From NCBI GenBank assembly GCA_004555705.1, contig SFHI01000028.1:1-26694 (forward strand): a stretch of DNA of 26,694 nucleotides, read 5' to 3'. Below are positions 14,423 to 22,518 of this stretch, piece by piece (within the stretch, counting starts at the first letter, position 1; every line of letters starts with the position of its first letter). The notes under the pieces were generated by a model that was given only the letters and a program-made list of their open reading frames with translations, was not told the DNA's origin and searched no databases. The DNA comes from Clostridiales bacterium. Its GTDB lineage: Bacteria; Bacillota; Clostridia; Oscillospirales; Oscillospiraceae. The position numbers and the translations under genes are program-made.

Positions 14423-17400
14423 TCACTGCGCGATCTGGCGGCTGGCCAGCGCGTAAAACATTCCGTTTTTGTCCTCCATCAGCTTTTTGTAGCTTCCCTC
14501 CTGGACGATCCTTCCCCCATCCAGCACCAGGATTCTGTCGCAATTCATGATGGTACTGAGCCGGTGCGCCACCACAACCCGGGTGACCTTCAGCCCATCC
14601 AGGCTGTCGCTGACCTTCTTCTGGGTCACGTTGTCCAGGGCGGAGGTGGCCTCGTCAAAAATCAGAATCCGGGGGCTTCCGCAGATGGCACGGGCGATGA
14701 GAATCCGCTGCTGCTGTCCGCCGGAGATGGTATTGCAGTTTTCGCTGAGCATGGTATGCAGCCCCATGGGCATCTGGGCGATGTCGTCCTTTAAGCCCAC
14801 CTGCTCCACCACCTCATTCACCCGGGCCATGGTGGCATCGGGGGCGGTGATGGTGATGTTGTCATAGATGGAGCCGGAGATCAGTCTGCCGCTTTGCAGC
14901 ACCACCCCAAGCTGACGCCGGTAGGCGCCCTTATTTAATGTACGCAGGTCCTTTTTATCCGCCAGCACCATGCCGCTCTGGGGTGTTTCGAAGCCCAGCA
15001 GCAGCTTGAGCAGCGTGGACTTTCCGCAGCCGGAGGGGCCCACAATGCCCACATATTCCCCGGATTTGATGTGCAGGCTCAGGTCATTGAACACCTTCTT
15101 CTCCGCTTCGCCGTAGGAGAAGGTGACATGATCCAGCGTCAGCTCCCCGGAGAGTCTGCCCGGCATCTCCTTGGATTCGTCATCCTCGGGCACGGCATCG
15201 AATGCGGGCCAGAACCGTTTCAGCTCGCTTCGTCCCTGGAGCAGCTGCAGCGCCTCCGCAACCAGGCTGTCCAGCGCGCCGGTGAAGGCGCCGAAGGCGG
15301 AATTGAAGGCCACAAAGCTGCCGATGGTGATGCTCCCGGAGGAGAGCTTCTTCACGATGTACCAGTACAGCAGCATGGAGAACAGGGATTTGATCACCGT
15401 GGCCAGCGCCTCCTGGACGGAGACCAGCCGGTTCACCCGGATGGTCTCGGCCTGCTGTTTGGCAAAGGGGCGCATATAGGACAATAGCGCCCGCTCCTCC
15501 ACCCCGGCCATGCGGAGCTTGTCCACGCCGTTCAGGTATTGGTAGAGCTTGCCCCGGGACTCGGACTCGGCCTGGGCGATTTTGGTCTGTCCCCGGTAGG
15601 AGGCAGCGGTAATGACGGTACTGAAGATCAGGTACACCAGGTAAATCCCCAGCCCCACCCAGGTCAGGCCTTTGCTGTAGGACAGCATCCGAAACAGGTA
15701 AACAAGGGAAAACAGCGCGCTGATGGAGCTGAGCACCATCGTATTGGCATAGCCCGCGGCGGTGGCGCCGATGCCGCTGATCCGCCCGGCCAGATCCGCG
15801 CTGTCATAGTCCCGGAAGAAGGACTCCGGCAGGTGGAACAGCCGGTGGTACACCGCGTTCTGCAGATCATTGCCCACCCGGCTGGTGATCCGATAGCCAA
15901 AGAGGTTGCGCACCACGGAGAAGGAGATGTTGCCGATCATAAACGACAGCATCACCACGCACAGCTGCACCAGATTCCCGGCACTGCCCATGGGGATGTA
16001 GTCGTCGTAAATCATGCCGTTCAGGGTGGGCAGCAGCACGCCGATCAGCGAGCACAGCAGCACCAGCACAATATAGGGCACCAGGTCCCCGGGCCGGATG
16101 CTCCTGCGGCAGAAGCGCAGCACATCCTTCCGCTTCAGGGGCTTTGTGGGCAGGGTCCTTCCGATGGAGTAGGCTTCGGGGGATATCTTTTTGCCCAGCT
16201 CCGGGGTCAGACGCTCCACGGTGCCTTCTTTTGCATGACAGAGCTGGCAGCGGCCCCATTTGTCCGCCGCGACGGCAATGGGCTCACCGTCCAGGGTGCC
16301 CACCAGGCCGCCGCAGTCCTTTTCGAACCAATCCGCGTCCAGCACCACCTTCCGGCAGATGAAGCCGGACACCCGGGCGATATCCATAAGCCCGGCGTCC
16401 TTGCCGCAGCGGATATTCAATTCCTCCAGCGTCGGAAGGGGAATGCCCAGCCGTCCGCACACAAAGGACAGTGCCGGATACCAGCCCTCGCCGGTGATTC
16501 CCGGGGTGGAGTCCCGGCGGAAGGGGTCTGTCAGCACATCCACGACCTGATCCTGAGCCTGTTCGCCGCTTTTCCGGCTTCGCTCGATGAACGCGTTTTC
16601 TCCCAGGGTGATGTTTGCTCTGTAGCATTCGATCAGGCTGTTTTCATAGCCCTCCCGGTCATAGGTATCGAGGTTCTCCCGCAGCAGGAATTCCTTCCGC
16701 AGCGGCTCGTCCGCCCCTCCGGGGAGCCGCCGCAGCACCGTCCGGTCTCCGTCGGAGCGCAGCACCAGCCGCCAGTTCTGATAGTACCCGTCCCGGCAGG
16801 CCAGTGCGGGGAAGGCTTCCCCGGGTTCTGCTCTGTGGTAGAGCAGCAGCTTCTGGGGGCGTCCGTTCTTCAGCATCGTGATGTAGATCAGCGCGGCGCC
16901 CTCCTCCACCCGGAAAGCGTCCTCCGCATTTCCGGTCAGGTACTCCTCCGTGGAAGTCAGGACGATCCGTTCAGGCTCTTCGGCGGTCTGCTGTTTTGCT
17001 TCCCCGGCAGAGGCGTTCTGTTCTTCCGCTTCCTCGGCAGGAACGTTCCGTTCTTCCGCTTCCTCGGCAAGAACGTTCTGTTCTTCTGCTTCCTCAGCGG
17101 AGGCGTTCTGTTCTTCCGCTTCCCCGGCAGGAACGTTCTGTTCTTCCGCCTCCCCGGCAGGAACGTTCTGTTCTTCTGCTTCCCCGGCGGGAACGTTCTG
17201 CTCTTCTGCTTCTTCGGCAGGCGCACTCCGCTCCGGAGCAGAAAGCAGCGCCGCCAGGGCTCCGGCAAAGTTCCAATCCTCCGGGGCAGGTATATCGCAT
17301 TTCTTCAGGAATTTTTTCCAACTAACACTTGTATCCTTCTGGGAATACACAGACAGCCCCGCGTCACTCCCCTCGGGGCAGAGCATCAGGCTGAACTGCT

Positions 17401-17626
17401 CCCCGGTTTCCTCCGTATACAGCATTCCGGGAATTCCCTTCGAGCGATCCTTGTCGCAAACCCGGCAGACAAACCGGGGCTCTCCGAGAATCCGGTCCCC
17501 CCACACCCGGGTCACATAGACATTGACCGCGCCGGTTTCCAGCGTATAGAATCCCTCCGGGTTCCGGGTGAGCAGGTACTGCCCCATTGGGAGGATCAAT
17601 TTTGTTTTTTCTTCCAACATTGGCAT
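14423..17626 (-). CDS. NHLP-type bacteriocin ABC transporter, ATP-binding/permease protein (second ABC)
   Basis: This 1067-residue half-transporter matches the second, large ABC protein of NHLP/NHLM peptide export systems. It has a long cytoplasmic N-terminal part (1-505) with a domain of about 120 residues (MGQYLLTRNP...), a decapeptide repeat insert at 141-210, and a degenerate C39-like region (about 380-490, YPALSFVCGRLGIPL). Six helices follow (about 515-790), then an ATPase with Walker A GPSGCGKST (863-871), signature ISGGQQQR (967-974), Walker B ILIFDEATSALD (987-998) and the switch His in VVVAHRLST. The expected catalytic Cys context is absent from the C39-like region, so it probably does not cleave leaders. 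The start may be ATG 17626 or ATG 17620; a G-rich site fits either. It follows the C39 transporter by 9 bp and probably forms a heterodimer with it. Confidence 0.9.
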   Translation of the reverse strand: MPMLEEKTKLILPMGQYLLTRNPEGFYTLETGAVNVYVTRVWGDRILGEPRFVCRVCDKDRSKGIPGMLYTEETGEQFSLMLCPEGSDAGLSVYSQKDTSVSWKKFLKKCDIPAPEDWNFAGALAALLSAPERSAPAEEAEEQNVPAGEAEEQNVPAGEAEEQNVPAGEAEEQNASAEEAEEQNVLAEEAEERNVPAEEAEEQNASAGEAKQQTAEEPERIVLTSTEEYLTGNAEDAFRVEEGAALIYITMLKNGRPQKLLLYHRAEPGEAFPALACRDGYYQNWRLVLRSDGDRTVLRRLPGGADEPLRKEFLLRENLDTYDREGYENSLIECYRANITLGENAFIERSRKSGEQAQDQVVDVLTDPFRRDSTPGITGEGWYPALSFVCGRLGIPLPTLEELNIRCGKDAGLMDIARVSGFICRKVVLDADWFEKDCGGLVGTLDGEPIAVAADKWGRCQLCHAKEGTVERLTPELGKKISPEAYSIGRTLPTKPLKRKDVLRFCRRSIRPGDLVPYIVLVLLCSLIGVLLPTLNGMIYDDYIPMGSAGNLVQLCVVMLSFMIGNISFSVVRNLFGYRITSRVGNDLQNAVYHRLFHLPESFFRDYDSADLAGRISGIGATAAGYANTMVLSSISALFSLVYLFRMLSYSKGLTWVGLGIYLVYLIFSTVITAASYRGQTKIAQAESESRGKLYQYLNGVDKLRMAGVEERALLSYMRPFAKQQAETIRVNRLVSVQEALATVIKSLFSMLLYWYIVKKLSSGSITIGSFVAFNSAFGAFTGALDSLVAEALQLLQGRSELKRFWPAFDAVPEDDESKEMPGRLSGELTLDHVTFSYGEAEKKVFNDLSLHIKSGEYVGIVGPSGCGKSTLLKLLLGFETPQSGMVLADKKDLRTLNKGAYRRQLGVVLQSGRLISGSIYDNITITAPDATMARVNEVVEQVGLKDDIAQMPMGLHTMLSENCNTISGGQQQRILIARAICGSPRILIFDEATSALDNVTQKKVSDSLDGLKVTRVVVAHRLSTIMNCDRILVLDGGRIVQEGSYKKLMEDKNGMFYALASRQIAQ
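16997..17206 (-). repeat. 30-bp tandem repeat coding for EEQNVPAGEA decapeptides
   Basis: Seven head-to-tail 30-bp units encode residues 141-210 of the second ABC transporter, all variants of EEQNVPAGEA. Units are highly similar in DNA, indicating recent expansion and likely length polymorphism. The insert is acidic and probably a flexible linker or coiled region in the cytoplasmic part. Confidence 0.92.
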
Positions 17627-17635
17627 TCCCCCCTG

Positions 17636-19801
17636 TCAGCTTTCCACAAAGGTGCGGTAGATCCCCTCCTCCTTCATCAGGGAGGAATGGGTGCCTCGCT
17701 GGACGATCTTACCGTTTTTCATCACCACGATCTGGTTGCAGTCCCGGAAGGCGCTGAGCCTGTGGGCCACGATGACACAGGAGATGCCCCGGCGGCGGAT
17801 GTTGTCCAGGACCTGCTTCTCCACCACCGGGTCCAGCGCGGAGGTGGCCTCGTCCATCACCAGGATGCTGGGCTTGGTGGCCAGCGCCCGGGCGATCTCC
17901 ATGCGCTGCCGCTGGCCGCCGGACAGGTTCATGGCGTTTTCGTTCAGGATATAATCATAGCCCCCGGGGCAGCCCGCGATGAAGTCGTGGATGCAGGCAT
18001 CCTTCGCCGCCTGAATCATGTCCTCCTCCGCAACGGCGGAGTTCCACATGGTCAGATTGTCCCGGATGGTGCCGGAGAACAGGGTGATGTTCTGGCTCAC
18101 GGTGGCGATGCTGGCAGTGAGGCAGCCGGTGGGGATTTGCTCCATGGGCTTGCCGTCCAGCAGCACCTGTCCGCTCCAGGGCTGGTACAGGCCGCTGACG
18201 ATCTTGGACACCGTGGATTTTCCGCAGCCGGAGGGGCCCACAAAGGCAATGGACTGGCCGCTGTACAGGTGGAAAGCAAAATGCTCCACCAGGGGCGGCT
18301 TCAGGCTGCTGTAGCCGAAGGAGATGTCCCGCAGCTCGATTTCGCCGTTCAGCTTTTTCCGGGGGGCGTTTTTTCCCTCCGCCCGGTGGTAGCGGGGGTC
18401 CTCGGGGTATTTCTGCACGTCCTCCACCCGGGTGATGCTGGCCTTCATGGTCTGAATCTTCTGGGCGAAGGTCACCAGGGTGTTGACGGGGTCAATGAAG
18501 GAGTCAAACAGGGAGCAAAACGCCGTCAGCATACCCATGCTGAGGCTCCCCCGCATGACCAGAATGCCGCCCACCAGCATATGGAGCACCTGGGTGATGT
18601 ACCCGGCGGCCTCAGGGATGGCGTTGAGGATTTTCTGCACGGCGGTCTGCTCCTGCTCCAGATTGGCCTGTTTGGCCTGATGGCCCAGCACCCGGGAGAT
18701 ATACTCGTTCTCCGCACCGGAGGCCTTCAGGGTGTCGGTGATGCTGAGGCCTGCGCACACGCAGCCGTAGAGCTTTCCGCCGGTCATCTGCTGCTTGATG
18801 GAGGCCTCGGAGATGAACTGGCGGCTCAGTACCACCAGCCCCACGCACACCGCCACGTTCAGAAGGCCGATCAGCGTCATCAGGGGGCTGTACAGCAGCA
18901 GAATCACCAGGTAGAAGGCCGCCACCAGAATATTCAGCACCGTTTCCGCCAAGTCTCCGGCCAGGAATGCGCTGACCTCGGTGTTGTTGCCCATGCGGCT
19001 GACCAGGTCTCCGGCGAACCGCTGGTCGAAAAAGCTCATGGGCAGATGCAGCATATGGGTCAGGAACCCCACGCCGGAGGTCAATGTCAGCTTGCTTTTC
19101 AGCTTCTGCAGCACCAGGTCCCGGTAGTATTGAAGTCCGAATTTCAAAATCACCAGCGCGCCCATGAATACCAGGATTTTGGTCAGCCAGTCCGTGTAGC
19201 CCCGGGTCAGGATGTCGTCCACGAACATCTGGGACAGCACCGGCAGAATGAGGCCCGGGAACACCAGCAGCAGGCCGACGTAGAACAGCTTGAAGAGCAC
19301 GCCGTACTGCCCCGCCAGCCGCTGCCGGAGCATGGCGCCGGCGGTGCTTTTCTTCTTTTCCTTCTGGAAGGCCTCGGTGAGCCGGAAGGTCAGCACCACC
19401 CCGGTGAAGCCCTCGTCGAACTCCTCCGGGGTCAGCTTCCGCCGTCCCACTGCCGGGTCGTTCAGGTAGACGTATTCCTTCCGCCGCTTTCCGAAGCCGG
19501 AGGTCTTGAACCCCTCCAGCACCACGAAGTGGTTGAAATTCCAGTGGACGATGCAGGGCATGGGCATGGCCTTCAGAGCCCCCGGCTCCTTCCGGAAGCC
19601 CCTGCACTCCAGTCCGAACCGCTTGGCCGCCCGCATCATATTGCCCGCGTTGCAGCCGTCCCGGGATACGCCGGTTTCAATCCGCATCTGCTCCAGAGGC
19701 AGCTGCTTGCCGAAGTAGGCGAAGATCATGGAAAGCGAAGCCGCGCCGCACTCGGTGGCCTCCATCTGGAATACGGTGGGGGTTTTCTGATAGTTGTCCA
19801 T
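17636..19801 (-). CDS. NHLP-type bacteriocin ABC transporter with C39 peptidase (first ABC)
   Basis: This 721-residue peptidase-containing ABC transporter cuts double-glycine leaders and exports the peptide. The C39 peptidase (1-140) has its triad: Cys18 in MEATECGAASLSMI, His91 in HWNFNHFVVLEGF and Asp115 in YLNDPAVG. Six helices follow (about 165-440). The ATPase has Walker A GPSGCGKST, signature NLSGGQRQR, Walker B ILVMDEATSALD and VIVAHRLS. The ATG at 19801 is chosen over 91 upstream in-frame codons because the family begins just before the catalytic Cys and the start sits 1 bp after the HlyD stop, with a G-rich ribosome site. Natural substrates are the GG-leader peptides at 8487-10324 and perhaps the one at 21307. 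This assignment is firm by motif and context. Confidence 0.95.
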   Translation of the reverse strand: MDNYQKTPTVFQMEATECGAASLSMIFAYFGKQLPLEQMRIETGVSRDGCNAGNMMRAAKRFGLECRGFRKEPGALKAMPMPCIVHWNFNHFVVLEGFKTSGFGKRRKEYVYLNDPAVGRRKLTPEEFDEGFTGVVLTFRLTEAFQKEKKKSTAGAMLRQRLAGQYGVLFKLFYVGLLLVFPGLILPVLSQMFVDDILTRGYTDWLTKILVFMGALVILKFGLQYYRDLVLQKLKSKLTLTSGVGFLTHMLHLPMSFFDQRFAGDLVSRMGNNTEVSAFLAGDLAETVLNILVAAFYLVILLLYSPLMTLIGLLNVAVCVGLVVLSRQFISEASIKQQMTGGKLYGCVCAGLSITDTLKASGAENEYISRVLGHQAKQANLEQEQTAVQKILNAIPEAAGYITQVLHMLVGGILVMRGSLSMGMLTAFCSLFDSFIDPVNTLVTFAQKIQTMKASITRVEDVQKYPEDPRYHRAEGKNAPRKKLNGEIELRDISFGYSSLKPPLVEHFAFHLYSGQSIAFVGPSGCGKSTVSKIVSGLYQPWSGQVLLDGKPMEQIPTGCLTASIATVSQNITLFSGTIRDNLTMWNSAVAEEDMIQAAKDACIHDFIAGCPGGYDYILNENAMNLSGGQRQRMEIARALATKPSILVMDEATSALDPVVEKQVLDNIRRRGISCVIVAHRLSAFRDCNQIVVMKNGKIVQRGTHSSLMKEEGIYRTFVES

Positions 19802-19802
19802 A

Positions 19803-20639
19803 TCAGTCCCCCCAGACGTCCCGGAGCTTGGAGAACAGCTTGGTAATGGGTGCCACCTCATCGGTGATGATTTTCGCGGTGACCAGGGAGCCGTTCTGCA
19901 CCTGGACGGAAGCGCCCTTGGCGTTGGACCAGTAGTAGCCGCTGGCGGTTTGGGGGTCGGGCAGCAGCTCACAGGCCACGGCCACCACCGCGCCGTCCTT
20001 GGTAAAGGCGGATTCCAGGTAGTTGTCCGCGCCGGTGACGCTGGTGATGCCCTCCCGGGGAGTGGGGTAGGCATCGATGTTCACCACCCGGGCCACCATA
20101 TGGCCGTAGGAATTGCTGTCCAGCGCGTCCAGGGTAATGTTCACCTCCATGCCCCGCTCCAGCCGCTTGGCCTGGGCCAGGGGCACATAGCACACCACCA
20201 TCTGGGGAGCCTGGGAGACGGGGGCTACCCGGATCACATCCTTGCCGGGGGTGAAGGTATCGTCCATCTTTACGGTGAGAGCGGAAACCGTTCCCACCTG
20301 GTCGGAATATACCGTGACAATCTGGTTGGAGGAATTGCGGTAGGTCATCACCGGGTCGCCCAGATGCACCATGTCCCCCGTACGGACCCGCAGGGATACC
20401 ACGGTACCCGCGTCCTGGGTGTAGACGGAGTTGGAGCCCACCACGGAGCTGACGATGCCCTTGGTCGTAATGGTTTCCGGGATGGTGCCCACAATGGACC
20501 AGATCACCGTAACCACCAGCACGAAGGTGATTCCCGCCAGGGCCAGCCAGGACATGGGGGAGGTGACGGTGAGCACCTTGTCCAGCTGCTCCGGGGAGGC
20601 CATTCTCTCGAGGGATGATTTTCTGTACAGATCAGCCAT
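19803..20639 (-). CDS. HlyD-like adaptor of NHLP-type bacteriocin secretion
   Basis: This 278-residue membrane-fusion-type protein has a short cytoplasmic start (MADLYRKSSLERMASPEQLD), one helix at about 31-52, and an outside beta-rich domain with lipoyl/barrel-sandwich features (TQDAGTVVSLRVRTGDMVHL; later SDQVGTVSALTVKMDDTFTP). The N-terminal RKxxLERxxSPEQLD pattern is typical of the HlyD protein in NHLP systems. AAGGAG before ATG 20639 sets the start, which overlaps the end of the sigma factor gene by 8 bp, so translation is probably coupled. In a Gram-positive cell it would help peptides pass from the ABC exporters through the wall region. Confidence 0.92.
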   Translation of the reverse strand: MADLYRKSSLERMASPEQLDKVLTVTSPMSWLALAGITFVLVVTVIWSIVGTIPETITTKGIVSSVVGSNSVYTQDAGTVVSLRVRTGDMVHLGDPVMTYRNSSNQIVTVYSDQVGTVSALTVKMDDTFTPGKDVIRVAPVSQAPQMVVCYVPLAQAKRLERGMEVNITLDALDSNSYGHMVARVVNIDAYPTPREGITSVTGADNYLESAFTKDGAVVAVACELLPDPQTASGYYWSNAKGASVQVQNGSLVTAKIITDEVAPITKLFSKLRDVWGD

Positions 20640-21174
20640 GGTATGTATACTCCTTCCAGTTTCCGTATTTGTCGGCGGAGAGCCTGTCCAATGCCCGGGA
20701 CAGCAGCACCCGGACATTTCCGGGGGTGATTCCCAGCTTTTGGGCAATTTCCTCGCCGGAAAGGTTCTCAAAGTAGCGCATCATGACGATTTTCCGCTGG
20801 CGCTCCGGCAGACGGCCGATGGATTTCATCAGTGTATCGTGGAGCTGCTCCAGATAGACCCCCCGCTCCAGGTCGATGCCCAGGTCCTGGAGCGTTTCGG
20901 CCACATCCTCATAGTCCGCCGTGGGAACGTGATCCCGGTAATAATTCTTGATCCTGCTGTTCACGATGAGATACAGCCAGGTGGTAATGGCGCTTTTCTG
21001 GGGGTCGTAGCTGTCATAGTGCTGATAGCAGTACAGAAAAACCTCAGCCGTCAGATCTTCCGCGTCCTCGTAGCCGGAAATCTTTCCCCGCACATAGCGC
21101 AGAACACGGTCGTAATGCTCCCCGTAAAATCGCTCATAGGAAGGCTTCTGAGTTTCCGGAAAAGAAATCACCAT
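20632..21174 (-). CDS. ECF-type RNA polymerase sigma factor
   Basis: This 180-residue sigma-70 family protein has only regions 2 and 4. Region 2 (about 12-85) has YEDAEDLTAEVFLYCYQHY and the promoter-melting segment ITTWLYLIVNSRIKNYYRD. Region 4 (about 118-170) has LPERQRKIVMMRYFENLSGE and a helix-turn-helix in IAQKLGITPGNVRVLLSRAL. GGAG lies upstream of ATG 21174. It is the first gene of the eight-gene export operon and overlaps the HlyD gene by 8 bp. Its probable targets are the three TGTAAC-N14-CGTGTATA sites before peptide genes. No membrane anti-sigma factor adjoins it; the STAS, FHA and phosphatase genes of the operon are candidates for its control. Confidence 0.94.
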   Translation of the reverse strand: MVISFPETQKPSYERFYGEHYDRVLRYVRGKISGYEDAEDLTAEVFLYCYQHYDSYDPQKSAITTWLYLIVNSRIKNYYRDHVPTADYEDVAETLQDLGIDLERGVYLEQLHDTLMKSIGRLPERQRKIVMMRYFENLSGEEIAQKLGITPGNVRVLLSRALDRLSADKYGNWKEYTYHG

Positions 21175-21191
21175 AAAAAGTCACTCCAAAC

Positions 21192-21219
21192 TGTAACGTT
21201 TCTGATTTTGCCGTGTATA
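21192..21219 (+). promoter_or_regulatory. ECF-type promoter of the divergent small peptide
   Basis: TGTAAC-N14-CGTGTATA on the plus strand, 28 bp, 17 bp from the sigma gene start codon and about 87 bp before the small ORF at 21307. Because it points away from the sigma operon, it should not drive that operon directly; no convincing promoter for the operon itself was seen in this gap. Confidence 0.75.
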
Positions 21220-21306
21220 CAGGGACAGTAAGGCTTTCTGCGGCCCGGAACCGGGTGTTTCCCGGGGCCCGGGGACGCGCAGTCATGAAATGGAGGAATG
21301 AGCATA

Positions 21307-21501
21307 ATGGCAGTTGATATCGAACGTCTGCTCCGGCTGACCGCGGACTATCACGCGTTCCGCAGCGATGACGCGGCAGAGGAAGAGACCGCTCCCTGCA
21401 GCGATGAATTAAGCGCCGAGGAGCTGGATTTCGTTGCAGCCGCAGGCACAGCCGTGCAATACCCGAAGGAGGATGGCAAGGGGTCGCCCAAAAGGCCCTG
21501 A
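21307..21501 (+). CDS. Small precursor-like peptide (precursor 6), divergent from the sigma gene
   Basis: This is a 64-residue peptide, MAVDIERLLRLTADYHAFRS at the start, then an acidic stretch and DELSAEELDFVAAAG (about 32-46), then a 17-residue tail TAVQYPKEDGKGSPKRP. The ELSAEELDFV segment closely resembles the leader ends of the Nif11-like precursors (GELSEAELNDVAGG), but the double glycine is Ala-Gly here. GGAGG lies ten bases before ATG 21307; an ATG at 21298 is too close to it. An ECF-type promoter lies upstream. It may be an exported signalling peptide, an atypical bacteriocin or a regulator of the sigma factor. Function is not known. From 21502 to 21687 only a weak TTCACA -35-like box (21593) was noticed. 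Confidence 0.7.
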   Translation: MAVDIERLLRLTADYHAFRSDDAAEEETAPCSDELSAEELDFVAAAGTAVQYPKEDGKGSPKRP

Positions 21502-21687
21502 CCCTTATCCCGGGGGCTGGGCCGTTCGCCCGGATACCCCCCCGTGCATCTGGGAAACAGTGCCGCTGTGTCCACAGAAAATTCACCAATAGTTCACATT
21601 TCCTGTTATTTTACCATACAAACAAACCGGATGCAACACAATACCTGATTTTTTTATCAGAGGAACCTGGCGGATTGGAGGGAAAAA

Positions 21688-22518
21688 ATGTTTTGTACCG
21701 CAGCCGCTGTCAGCTTCACCGGCCGGGTCCGGAAAAACAATGAGGACAACTACTGCATCGATGCGGAAGCCCTGCCGCTGGATCATGGTGACAGTGCTCC
21801 AACGATCAGAGAACTGGAGCCGAACCGTCCCCATCTGGTGGGCGTGTTTGACGGGATGGGGGGCTGCCGGGACGGGGAACAGGCCAGTTTCCTGGCTGCC
21901 TGCGCGGCGCAGCGGAGGGCCGGGCAGCTGGAAAAAAGGCGTGACGCCCGGGAGCTTCTGGAAGCGCTCTGCCTGGAGGCAAATGATATCATATGCGCTG
22001 CGGCAGATGGCTCCCAGATGGGAACCACCTGCGCTTTGCTGTATCTGTACGGGAACCGCTATACCATCTGTAATGTGGGGGACAGCCCGGTGTTCCTGCT
22101 GCGGGGCGGCGCGCTGTACCAGCTTTCCCAGGAGCATACCCAGCGGGCATCCTACGAAGCGGTCACCGGCAAGCCCGCTCCCCGGGAGCGGAAATTTCCC
22201 CTGACCCAGTGTCTGGGCATCCCCCGGGAAGAGCTGCTCATCCAGCCCTTTGCCCGGACGGGCAGCCTTCTGAGCGGGGATGTGTTTCTGCTGTGCAGCG
22301 ACGGGATTACGGATATGCTTCCCCCGGAGGCCATCCGGGAGATTCTTTCGGAGGGAGGCGCGGAGAGAATCGTGTCTGCCCTGGCCCGGGCCGCCCTGGA
22401 TGCCGGGGGTCGGGATAACCTCACTGCACTGTGCGTAACGGTTCCCTCCGCCAAAAACGGAGTGATGAATCGGCTCCTCCGCCGGATTTCCGGAGGGGCG
22501 GGAAAGGAGATGCCATGA
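21688..22518 (+). CDS. PP2C (PPM) family protein phosphatase with substituted motif residues
   Basis: This 276-residue PPM phosphatase shows GRVRKNNEDN, VFDGMGGCRDGE, NVGDSPVFLL, LLCSDGITDM and GGRDNLTAL. The metal-binding Asp residues are kept, but the usual His of DGxGGH is Cys and the Arg of GDSR is Pro, which may lower or change activity. GGAGGG before the ATG is strong. The gene overlaps the next PP2C by ATGA, so the two are translated together, and the pair may act as partners. It is encoded divergently from the export operon, which carries its own PP2C. A substrate could be the TIR-FHA protein or the kinase at 24373; this is inference. Confidence 0.92.
   Translation: MFCTAAAVSFTGRVRKNNEDNYCIDAEALPLDHGDSAPTIRELEPNRPHLVGVFDGMGGCRDGEQASFLAACAAQRRAGQLEKRRDARELLEALCLEANDIICAAADGSQMGTTCALLYLYGNRYTICNVGDSPVFLLRGGALYQLSQEHTQRASYEAVTGKPAPRERKFPLTQCLGIPREELLIQPFARTGSLLSGDVFLLCSDGITDMLPPEAIREILSEGGAERIVSALARAALDAGGRDNLTALCVTVPSAKNGVMNRLLRRISGGAGKEMP

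Noticed and set aside
15539..19846. A 1435-codon plus-strand open frame
   Set aside because: It is antisense to both ABC transporter genes, whose motifs are complete. The open frame is a by-product of their GC-rich codon use.
21645..21661. Small hairpin CTGAT-ATCAG before the PP2C pair as a terminator
   Set aside because: The stem is only five pairs with no following T-run.
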